NCBI GenBank assembly: GCA_013398275.1
Contig: VZSE01012460.1
Span: 277,316 to 341,315 of the forward strand
Reading direction: 5' to 3'
DNA: 64,000 nt
Source: Promerops cafer
Lineage: Eukaryota; Chordata; Aves; Passeriformes; Nectariniidae
The notes beneath the pieces were generated by a model. That model searched no databases. It saw only the letters and a list, made by a program, of their open reading frames with translations, and was not told the origin of the DNA. This document shows positions 21,501 to 33,500 of the stretch, in pieces (position 1 is the stretch's first letter; every line of letters begins with the position of its first letter). A program made the translations under genes and the position numbers.

Positions 21501-24500
21501 AGCGGCGTTCAAAACAAACAGCAGAAGACATCAAAGACAAAATATTTGGAAAAACATACAAGAGAGGGAGGAAATCAAATCACCCTCCTGCCTTGATAGA
21601 TATTTTGCCTGCCAGGAGAAAGGAAGATGTGGCTGTGGCTGCTGATAAGTGCCTGAATAATTTCAGCAAAGACAGACTCAAACGGAAGAGGAAGACTGTC
21701 TGTGTCCTGCAGCCTGAGGATTTCATCAAGAAAAAAGATACAGAAGAGGCAGATGGGGGCCCTCAAAGTGTTAATTGGGGCCTTGGAGATGCTGAAAAGA
21801 AAAGATGTGATGAAAGTGTTGCTGTTGATGAGAGTCACCTCTCTCAGAATAAAGAAAATAATACATTAACAGAACTTGAAGGAGGAGAGTCCACACGGAA
21901 GAAAGGTACTGAGAAGGTCACTAACAAGCACTGTGATGGGGAGCCAGAAATGTATAACTGTGACCCGAAAACCACCAAAAAGAGAAGTTCTGCAGCAAAA
22001 AGATGCAGGCACTCTAGTAGAACTATGTGTGCTCTGCAGTTAGTAGTGGATAGAGGCTCTGTTTTCCCTGATCCAGCTGAGCCACAGATTGATAGCTATC
22101 CAAGCAGTGGAGAGCCCAGGAAAGCTGATTCTGAGCAAAATCCAGTCAGACGCAGCAGAAGGCTTCAGTTACTTTCTGAGGCAATGACAAAAGAAACAAA
22201 GAAAGGAGCAAAGGCAGCAAGAAAGAATGACAGTCATCATGGAAGGTCTGTCCCTGGAGACCGAAGGAATGTGGCAGCTCACTCTGCTGAATGCAAGGAC
22301 CTGTGTGAGCCTCAAGATGAGTTGAGTTACAGACCAGTCACTAATTTGGAGGGAGGTGATCTGGAAGCAAATGAAATGCAGGTTAGTCTAAAGAATTTAT
22401 CTGACGCTGCAGAAACTGGAAAAAATCTGTTCAGTCCTTCATGTCAGCCTTCAAACTGTGGTTCCACTGTGCCTGATACAGGTTCTCAAGACAGTGAAAT
22501 ACTAGGTAGCCCTCTCCTCCTACAGCTTCCTTCAGTGTCTGCTGGGCAAACTGCTGCTCACCAGACTGAGAAGGTGACTGAATCACCTACTGCTTTTCCC
22601 CAGGAGCGTGGGCATGATTCACAAAATGTTCCAGGGGACTTCAAAACTGAAAAGTTGCCAATGGCTAGAAATGTTTTGGAATTGACTAAGGAAGCTGAAG
22701 ACAGTGACTTAGACACGCAGTATCTGCGAAATATATTTAGGCATTCCAAGCGCTCATCCTTCAGCCTTTTCCACACTCCCAGGCAGGCACGTGCAGTGGA
22801 GGATCCTCCTTCTGAAACCTTAAATCTATCACGTGCTTCTCAGGTAGAAAATAAGGCTAGCAAAAAATTACAACCAGAAGGCTTACAAGAGGAGAAAACA
22901 GCTGCTCAAAACTTGAGCAGGGTTTCTGAGAAAGAGAAGCTTAAGACCTGTGAGTCTGCCTGTGTTGATCCTGTGCCTTGCTTTGCTGTCAGCACAGGAG
23001 AACACAGAGATAGCATTTCACAGGCTGCAGAGGAAGGGACTCTGACACCAGCAAGAACAGGGACTGCTCAGACTGAGCACAAAAGTGGATTGCTACAAGA
23101 AGAGCAGGGCAATGAAAAGCCAGTGTCAAATGAGATAGGGACAGAAAGTGAGTTGAGGCAGAATCCCATCCAAAGTGATGGAAGCCAGTGTGATCAGAGT
23201 AACAGAGAGAAGCATGATTGCAGACAAAATGATTTAAACACAGGCCAGGAAATCAGCTTCAGTTCAGAAAGCAATCAGGCAGGAAAGACTGAAGTTGATT
23301 GCAGAGGACCAATTCTACATTTTCAATCCACATCAATGATTTGTCCTGCAACTTGTCAGCAAAGCCCTGCTGAATTCAGCTGTGAAGTCCCTAGGACAAA
23401 AAGTAGCAAAAGAGAAAGAAAATGTGTAAAGGGCAATGAAGAACAAGCAGGCCAAACTGTTAGCACAGCACTGCCCAAGTGTTCAGCTGCAGAGGCTCTG
23501 GAAGAACCCCTCAGAGAGAATGGTGATCTTACAGGTTTGTCTGAAAACCCTGATGGCTTACTGTGCTCTGATACTGATATTGAGGAGAACACCAGCTTAT
23601 GTGAAACTGACAGGAAAGAGCAATCTGCAGTGTTTGTAAGAAGTGGCAATGCCCTAGGAAAAGAGCTGCACAATAGAAATGCAAGTTCTAAGCCAAGACC
23701 TCGAGGTATTCAAAAGTCTCGAAGGCGAGTGCAGAAACTGCCATCTTCAGATGAAGAGTCCTGTGAGGATGAAGACTTACCATGCTTTAAGACATTAATC
23801 TTCAGGAAATCAGCAAGCACACCTTTGCAGACTGATAAACAAATTACCTCTGTGGTAGAATCTCCAGTGGTAGAGTGTCCAGTGAGCCCCAGCTCGTTGC
23901 CTCACAGTGTGAGTAATGATGGCAGTATTGTGCAGAAGGTGCCTGAAGCTGCCCTAAGTAATGTGTGTGTTTCACCAAGCCAGGAGTCAGAATGCTCTGT
24001 CAACTTATTTTCTTCCCAGTCCAACATGTCTGAAGAATCACTTAATGGAGCAGAAGAACTGAAGAAACATTTACCACAAGCTCATGTGTCCAAAGAAATG
24101 AGCAGTGTAAATGACAGTAAAGAAACTTCTCAGAATTGTAGTGGAGGGCTGAAGGAATCCAAAGATGAATGCCAAGAAGACCCAGACATGGCAGCAAACC
24201 TAGGTACAAACTAAGATTTTTCTCTCTGCAGCTGTGTTTATAATGTCCTTACCCCAAGGTTTTTGGTGTTTGCATGGAAACTTTGTTCTGTATTTAAGGG
24301 CTGCTTTCTCTTCTAGAAGAATGTATCAACCTTTAACAATCAAACCAAAAACCCTCAGTGGTTTATTTCCTGAAAATTATGTTCTTCCAGTGTTCTTTGT
24401 TCAGAGCACAAATGAACAGACTGGGCACTAGAGACTGACTGATGGGAATTCATGTTTGAAGGAAATGCTGGTTCTCTTACTGCAATGTGAGACTTACATT

Positions 24501-27500
24501 GTCAGCAAAATTTCACAGCCTATCCAAGCTTTTATCCAAGCTTTTTTTTGGTTGAAATTGGCTGTAGAATTTTGTAGTGAGTATTTATGGCCTTTGTAAG
24601 TGTTTAGAACTCTTTCATCCCTGTTGAAACACTGAATTCTGTTTACTTTGTGTGTGACATGGTATTCTTTAAAATGTTCACTTAGAGGAGATCTGTCCTT
24701 CTAACTTCAACATTTACAAAACTTGTCACTTTAGCATTATAGTTACTGGTTCTCTAAACCTCTATGTGCTAAGAGATGGTGGATAATGTTGGTTGGTTTG
24801 TTGTTTGGTGGGTTTTTTTCTTTAACCCAGGGTGGTTTTTTTCCCACCTTTTTCAAGGTGAAGCATCTGGATATGAAAGTGAAATGAGCATTGTAGAAGA
24901 TTCCTGTGGACCATTCTCTCAGGGTGAAATCCTCACCACACAGGTGAGTGAGTTTATGCCCTGAATGCTAGAAGCAGCTTGCATTCCAGATCAGCAAGCA
25001 CATGCAAGCTGTGAAGTCAATACAGTGGAAAACTGCTTTCATCATAATTCTTTGTCACTAAATTACTTCCAAAAATATCATTAATCAAGAACTGTAGAGC
25101 TGCTTCTGTGCCAGTATTTGTCCAACTTTTCCTCACCTGGCCATTCCACTGAAATGGCCACAGCTTGTTATGTGCTATTGCTTAATTGTGGGAGATGCTA
25201 ATTAATGCATCCCCACACTTGGCCAATGCTGGAAATGCCAGTTCCCTATATTTAAAAGCTTTAATGGTAGGAATGCATAAGGATTTGGTGATAAGGATTA
25301 GATTTGTTACAATATGATATTTAGATGCACAGAGACTTGCCTTCTCTGTGTAAAGATTAAATCAAATAATTCCATATTAGAATATTATAGATGCAAGTCC
25401 CAACAGGCAGTATCTAATGAAAGGTGTGTCTAGCAGTGTATTTTTTGTCTGCTGTTAAAATCCTGAGTGCTGTTCAGTGGCCTGACTTTATGTATTGGGT
25501 GGTGTGGGCTGGGGGTTCAGTTGAGGGTTAGGGGCTTGGGGTTTTGTCTTGCTTTGGGGTTTTTCTTTGTCCTGTGTGACTTTAAGGTAAGTCTTATGCC
25601 AACTCTCTCTTCAGCATTATCAGCCCTATGGGCTTTATGTATGTCCAAAAAAAAGTGAATTTAATTTTTGTGCTTTATGGGTGCTGCTTCTGTTTACAGC
25701 ATCAGTGTAAAATGCAGTCAGCTGGCAGGACATTGCTTCCTCCTGTAGCTTCATGGATGGAGATACTGGGATGTGCTTTGGCTGAATGGATTAATGGCAT
25801 GTGGGTGGGGGATTTTGGTTTGTGGGGAGGGGATGGTTTTCTGTTTTCTTGGGGGGTTTTATGGGTTCAGTAACAAAGAGGCTCCACACGGTGCCAGTGC
25901 TGGAGCTACAAATGGAATATTCAGTCTGTGGAAGTTGCTGCATCCTGTAAAGTGAAGGGTTTGGGTTTTTAAAAAGGTCCTTTGAAACCCTGAGCTATTC
26001 TTACAGGGACCTGCCTATGGCATGTTTTTGATCATGTAATATAATTTTTGAGGGGGAACATATGAACATTATAAAATATTTTAGTCCTTTAAATTATCTT
26101 TGGGGCTTTTAGTAACGGTGGAAAATGAAGACTCAATTTAAAACTTAATAATGAACATCATGGATTGAGCTACTAATGGAGTTTGGACAAAATTACTTTC
26201 AAATAAATTTGTGCAGGAGTTTTCTGATTGATTAAACTCTGAGGCATCTAAACTGAAATAACATGACTGCCAAAATGAGTGTGTGGTTGTTTGGGTGGTT
26301 TTGTTGCTGATGTGGTATGTGTGCACTATTTGGTACAGTAAAAGCACCACAGTCACCTTTTGAACACGTGGCAAAAACTTAATTCAAAACTATTTTGCTA
26401 TTTCTAATTTTCAAGTGTTTGGTAAAGAAATTAATCCTGAGTTTGCTTATGTTGGCATTCTTGTGCTTCCTTTGCAGCAAAAGAATGCTATGCAAAATAA
26501 CCTGAAAAAACTGCAGCAAGAAATGGCTGCACTTGAAGCAGTGCTGAAGCAGAATGGAAGTCAGAACTGTGAAGTTTTACCTGTCCATAGGGAATTGCCA
26601 CATTCCAGTACTGAAGGAGCATTTGAAATGGATCAAATGACAGAAGAAAAAAACAGGTCAATGGTTTTGTTTGGAGTTTTGGGGGTTTTATGTTTATTTA
26701 TAATTTTTTTTTTTTTTTTTTTTTNCAGAATTGTTGTTTCCATCTTCTAAATCCTCTTTAAGAAAGAGATCAGATCTGGAGAAAGGCCCTGAGTGTGACA
26801 GTGTTCTAAAGAGCAAAACTCCCTCTGAACAGACAAAACCTGTGCAGGAGGCAGTGCAAGAACACAGGCAGTGTCAGCTTGAAGCAGGTAACATTTAAGA
26901 GAAATCCAGTGCATTTTGATTTCTGGTGGTTTTCTCCTGTTCTTTACATGTTTTTACACATCAGCAAGGTACAACTTTTTCCTGTAAATCCATGATTTTA
27001 ATTTATATGTTCCTGGTCTTTTTAAAAAGATGTTACTGCTTTGGTAGCCCAGCTGCATGGCTGCCCCTCAGATGGGGTGTGACAGCATTTTGACAGTAAT
27101 AGCAGTTTTTCTGTCTCACTTCTAAATTCAGACACTTTGATAAATATGCTACTAGAAGTTCCACAAGTATTCTAGTGTCTTGCCTATAGATCAGGAAAAA
27201 GTAATGATAGAGGCAAAGATGAAGTAGTAAACACATAAGGAGAAGAAGTAACTGCAGAATTTAAAGCTGAGAGAGAGCAACAACCTTGTACCATGACTAC
27301 AAGAAAGAGATGCAGTTTTCTCAAGGAGTAATTTCTCTTTTCCTTCAGAAAATGCAGAGGAGCAGAAATCTGGGACCAGGCAAAACAGTGCATCTGTCTC
27401 AGCAGATCTTTTTGGAAATGTGACCCAGAGTCCAGATAACTCCTCCTCTCTAAGGCTTTTTACCCCTCAAACTGCAGAAGCCACAGATGGGCCTGCCATG

Positions 27501-30500
27501 GCTCACAACACTGATAAAAGCTGTGGCCCAGGACACAAATTAAAGAGAAGTGAATGTTTTCCTGTACATGTTCTGCACAATGCAACTGGGAAAGAAAATG
27601 CTACAAGTCCAGTTGTGACCAAGAGAAAAGAAATGTCAGTTGTGGCATCAGGTCTAAATCACAGTGAGCATGTAAGTAGATTTCAGAATTTTGAGATCAC
27701 TAGTTAATAATTCCTGATTACCACTGTAGTCATCAGTAGAGAGATCTCTAAGTATAATAAAACTAATCTTGCAGGAATTGCAGGTGAGTAATGCAGCAAC
27801 TTCAGTCAAACTTTATCACTCCTAAAACTGTGAGGATGCTGCCTGTAATGGCACTGTTAATCTTAGTGAAATTTGAACTTTCTAAACAATCCCTGATGTC
27901 TGGGGATTGTCACATGATTCCAAAGGCAGAGGACTTGTAGGAAGCCTTGGGGCTGGGGAGGGGCTGTGTGGGTTTGGTTCAGTCAGAGTTCTCAGAGGAT
28001 GCTGCTTCACCCAAATTCTGATCCATAGGGAGCATTCTGTAAGTAGTAATTCTGAGCTGCTAATAAACCTGTCTCTGCACTCAGTGTCCAGAAGGATTTG
28101 ACTTTTGGATTGTAAAACACACACCAAGAGCTGTGCATTACTTTAGTCTGTTGAATGGTGCCAAAACTGACTTAAGGAAATGTACATTCTGTGTGCCAAC
28201 ACATAAAACTGTTCCTTTAAAGTAACTAGCCTATTATATTATGCTTCTACAAACTGGGGCTATTTGGGGGTTTAAAACTGTTGCTAACTATTAATTTTCT
28301 TAACTACTTTTCAGTTGGTGGTCCAGAAGTTTGTGAAAAAAACTCAGAGCACTTTATCTAATCACATTACTGAAGGAACAACCCATGTCATAATGAAAAC
28401 AGGTTTGTTGGGAGCTAAGGGACCAAATCCTGTATGGACAGAGCATAGAGAATTTTACCTTTAGTTTAAACAAGCAGACAGGTCAACAATAAATTCAATA
28501 AGTTTGAGGAAAAGGTATTGATTGTTTTCTCTATTGTAAGTTTTTTTGTTTAAGCTTGTGAGTCTTTCTCATTCTATTTCACAGAATCAGTGTGAGGGCA
28601 TGTTTCCCTTGTGTAATTCAAGGGAAATTAACAAGGAATTAATTAACAATGTCAATTAATAATTAATTAACAAGGAATAAGTTAATGTTACTTGATATTT
28701 GTTTCTCCAGCTGTTTGGTCATAATTTTCAGATGTTGACAGCACACTAGTGTGAACTGGTTCAGAACCAACCAAAAGGAAACAAAGATAGTTCCTAAAGA
28801 AAGAAATGCTTGTTCTTGCCTCTTGTCTTTATTGAATAATTTTTAAAAAGGGCTCACAAGTGGTACATGTGATTAGTTTCTGCTCATTTCCTTCAGTTTA
28901 GTAGGATCATGACAGTGGATTTTTGGAACCTTTGTACAGCATTGATATTTTGCTTTTACATACAAATACCCCGACCTGTGGTTTTTTGCTAATGGCAAAA
29001 CTAACAGAGCTCTTAACTGTTGTTTGCTCTGCAGATAAGGAGCTGGTGTGTGAACGGACACTGAAGTATTTCCTGGGCATTGCAGGAGGAAAATGGGTAG
29101 TTAGTTATCAGTGTATGTATAACTGGTTTTGGAGAGAAATGCTCTTTGCCCTTCTACCATGAATGCAGTCTTCACTTGTTACAGTGAAGAAAAAGGATCT
29201 CTTCATGTCTTGCCATCTGATGTTTTGCAGTGTTTCTTCTAAGTACTTTAAAAGAAATTAAAATTAACAAACACAAGCAGCAATATCAAGCTCCTTACTC
29301 TTGTGAATTATTACTCTTACTTTTTCTGCTTTCAGGTAGCCACACTGGATTGCTCCCCACCAAGGCAAAAGTCTTTTGTCCCTCTTAATTTAAATCTTTT
29401 GCATCAATTAGTGTAAAATTAGTAGTATTTATAAATGGTAAAAAAATTCTTTAAGTACTTTTAGTGTTACCTACTGTAGTACAAGTACAAGTACCTTTAA
29501 TTTAATATAGTAGTGAAGTCAGAATACTGGTAGGGGAAGAACCATTTTGCTGGATAAAATTACTTTTCTTGTTCTGATCTTTTTATTTAGGGATAATTCA
29601 GTCTTTTAAGGAAGGAAGAGTACTGGATGAGGTAGGTCTTTTATCTTGACTGAAATGTCAAATGGTGAAGTAATGCTGTTACATGGTGGATTTATGAGTT
29701 TATTTGTATTGTACAGTCAGATATTGTCTAAACATTTAATATGGAATTTTAGCTCTGAAACCTGGGGTTCTAGTTTTACCAAATGCTAGGACCAAAAGCC
29801 ACACTTAGGCCTTATGCATTCATTGGTGTTGAAGACATAATGAGTCCCTATTATTTTTAACAGGTTATAGACATATTTTTATAAGTGTTCCTACTGCTAT
29901 TGATAGATTATAGCATAGAGCAAAAGATCTATTCTCTGCTTAAGGAAATAATGTTATGTACAGATAATTTCTATCAGATAAGACTTTACTGATAAGACAA
30001 TTATAGTCTTGGAGTGTGCTGCTCCTTTTACTTAGTTTGCTAATTATACAGTTTGTGTATAATTTGTTTCTTTTAAAATTGCCTGATGCTCCACGGGTTT
30101 CGTTACTCCAGCATTTCTCTGGCAAAGCCTTTTAATTCATATTCTGAACCCACTCATAGATTTTCAGCTCTGAAATCTGATATCTCTTCCTGTTTTGAAG
30201 CAGAACTCTGACAGGAAAGTGTTCTCAGTCTCTGATTCCTTGCTTTTGTTATGTTCCAGGAGAACTTTGAAGTTCAAGGAGATGTAATCAATGGGAGGAA
30301 CCATCAAGGTCCTAAGAGGGCCAGACAGGCCCTGACTGAAAAGGTACAGGCACATCAGGGATTCAAACTCTGTCCTGCTCTGACTGTTTCAGATCTGTGG
30401 CTGGGCTGGCTGGGTATCTGGAACTTCTTCCAGTTCCTCTGCTATTCTGTACACACAGAGTTGCACAAATGAAGCATTTTTGTACATGAAGGGTGAGCTC

Positions 30501-33500
30501 TGGCAGCAGCAGAGCAGATATTCTGAAAGGGCTCACTAAGCTTGGGGTGAATGCTATCTCTTTTTATAACATAAGGTTAGTGGTCTTTAACATTCTTTGG
30601 TTTGTAGGTTACAAAGAGCTTTGGGTATGCTTTGTGAAATAGTCATAACTTGATAACAAGCCCTGGAAGTGCAGTGAAAACAGCACATAAAGCATTGTCC
30701 TTTAAAAGCCCCCATGAACTCTGACATGTTCCTTGCTTTCCAGATCTTTAAAGACTTTGAGATCTGTTGCTGTGGACCTTTCACTGATATGACTACAGGT
30801 GTGTCATTTTAGTGGAATTGGATGAATGGTTAAAATAAAAAATATTTGGAGGGGCACTGTGCATTCACCAGAATTTTACATTTGACCTCTTCTTGGGTAA
30901 TTTTTTACCTCTTTTCCTCTGGAACTTTTGAAGTACCTACATGGGGTACATGGTGCAGGTAAATAATTTTATCCAGTTCTGTCTCTGAATGGAGTGGAAA
31001 TGGTGCTCTCTTCTATTTGGATGTCCTCAGACAACCCCCTGGCAATTTTGCTGCATTTCAACCTAGGCCTTTTATCTAGTTTATCTATTCTCTATCACTG
31101 AAGGAAAAGCATTAGTGTCATGCTGTCTGGTAATTGTTATTGATGCTCTTGATCACTCATATTTGAGCATTTTTTTCTTCTGTCTTAGTAAACAGTTCCT
31201 AAGTATCCTTTTTCTAGCAGTTGAGACATCCTTGTTGTAGCCTTCTGTCTCTAGGAACAAGTGTTAAAAGTGAAACATGACAAAGCTAAAAGTTAATATA
31301 CAAGGAAAAAGCTGTTCAGGATAGCTGCAATTTTTACTTTTAAAATGTAATAAAGTAGGTTACAAGTTTTTGAAAATTTAATCTTTAATTTTTCTACTTC
31401 AAATATTTGTACCCAACTTCCCATTTTTATGGCTTATTCAGCAGATACTTTCTGATTTATCCAATATAACTTTATTTTTGACTGGGTGAAATGTACTCAC
31501 ATTTCTTGACATTTACAGTAATTGCTGTGAAGGATGCAGTGCTTTCACCTGCTGCAGTGATCCTCAATTTTGGCTCTTATACTTGAGAGACTTAATCTTC
31601 TTCACTACCACTTCAACAAATTGGTGTAAATTAAGTACTTTGGCTACTTTTGTTAATGAGAGATAATCACAGTTCTAACTTCTCATTTTTAATTTACATT
31701 TCACTTCTTGCATCCTTATGATAAGAGGAAATAAATTGTGACTTTAGGTTTTGGACATGTGTTCCAGTGCTTTTTCAGGGTCTTGTTTTGTGCAGACCTG
31801 TCCAGGGGGTGAGGGAGGGGGGAGTTGATGTTCCCTGGCAGTTTTGAAAGTGAAAGGACTCTTTTTCTACTGAGGCTCACATCTCTTTCAAATTCTGGTG
31901 GTTTGTGAATTGGAACAAACACACGAGGGCTGAGGGAGCAGTGTCAGCTTCAGTGTGATATAAAACACTGGAGTGAGTGACTGATTTAATCTGATTTCTT
32001 CAGAGCATCTGGAGTGGATGGTGGAGCTCTGTGGTGCCTCTGTGGTGAAGCAGCCTGACCTGTTCACACACACAGCAGTAAGTGCTGAGGAGTTTTTACC
32101 CTCCTGGTTTCCAGAGCTGTCTGTACAGCCTGGCAGTGCCCCTGGCCAGCCTTCACTGGAAGACAGGCTCCCTTGAGGTGGAGAAATGATTGGTGTTGGC
32201 CAGATCACTAATTTGTCTTGAAATTAGCATTGAGCCTCCCTTTCCAGCTCCAAAAGCCTTTTAGTGACTGAGTGTAGTCACAGAATTTCTAGAGAGAAAT
32301 CACAGAAGAATCTTAGGAACTAATGTCTTTCTCCCTCTACTAAAATATCTCTGAAGTGAAACTCTGAAGCAGAGTTAGCCCAGTTATTGCTCTCTGTAGA
32401 TAGATATGAGAATTATGTAAGGACAGACAACAATAACATTTTTTTTAATCTTAAAATCCTAGAATTCTACTGCTGTTGTGGTTGTGCAGCCAGATGCTTG
32501 GAAGGAAAACGTGGATTATAGAGGTAAAGCAACACTGTCCTGAGCTGCTTTGTGGTACACATCGAGTGTCTTTGTCACATCTGTCCTTTTAATAGCTAAA
32601 TATTAGGGCTGTAGGGAAATCAAAACTCTACTGCATCTGGAGAAGAAAGGATGTCTTGTAAGAAAAATGTAGAAGGATGAAGTATACTGTCTCAAGAACC
32701 AGCAATAGTCTTAAGAGCTACTCGTGCAGATGAAAGCTATTGCCTCAGTTGTCCTCTGTGTATCATCAGCTTTACAGAAACTTTTCTAATTGAATAGTTT
32801 TTAAAAGGTGGGGAAGGGTGTCCTTGGAGGACCAGTAAGATGGTCTGAAAAGGTCATGTTAACAAGCCTTAACAGGTGTAGTTTTGCCTTTTTTTTCTTT
32901 GAAGCAAAATGCTGAGGAGAAAGGATGAGACTTTGAAAGTGCAAGTGTTGCAGACTGACTCAGTGGGGTTCTGGAAGGAATGGAGTTAGTTAGTTAGGCT
33001 ACAGTGCAGTCCAACAAAACAGTGGAGCAGGATGATGATGTAAAAAACCCAGCTGTTTCCATGGCACTGGAAAAAAATTTAAAAGATCCTGGAATGAGGA
33101 AGAGCAGTCTGAAAACACTTGAGTCACTTTCTGTTGCCTCTGTCTTAATGAGACTCACTGCTTGTCACATACTCAGTGTGTCTGGGCAGACAGGAACCAA
33201 AGCTCTGTCACTGAGGTCCTAAATTAAAAGACAACAACTGCACTCTTTGTTTTTAGTGTTTATGTTGTGGTTTTCACTGCTTCCTGCCTGGCCAGTTGCC
33301 AAAGAGCCCTTCCCTTGGGAGCAGCAGCATTACCTGCCTTGCTGAAGGCCGTGGTAGTGCCACATCTCTGCTTTTGGACTTCTTCTTTCATCAAGGCTTT
33401 TAAAATGCCACAGATAAGCCAAACAGTTCTGAAAAACATCAGTGGACTCACCTTGAGCTTGTTTGACTCCTGGGTAGCAGCTGCATGGTTTTTGTTTGTG

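Noticed and set aside
26415..26750. Open frame continuing from the BRCA1 coiled coil through the T run
   Set aside because: It is read-through of the intron. The hydrophobic FFFFFF segment is the polypyrimidine tract.
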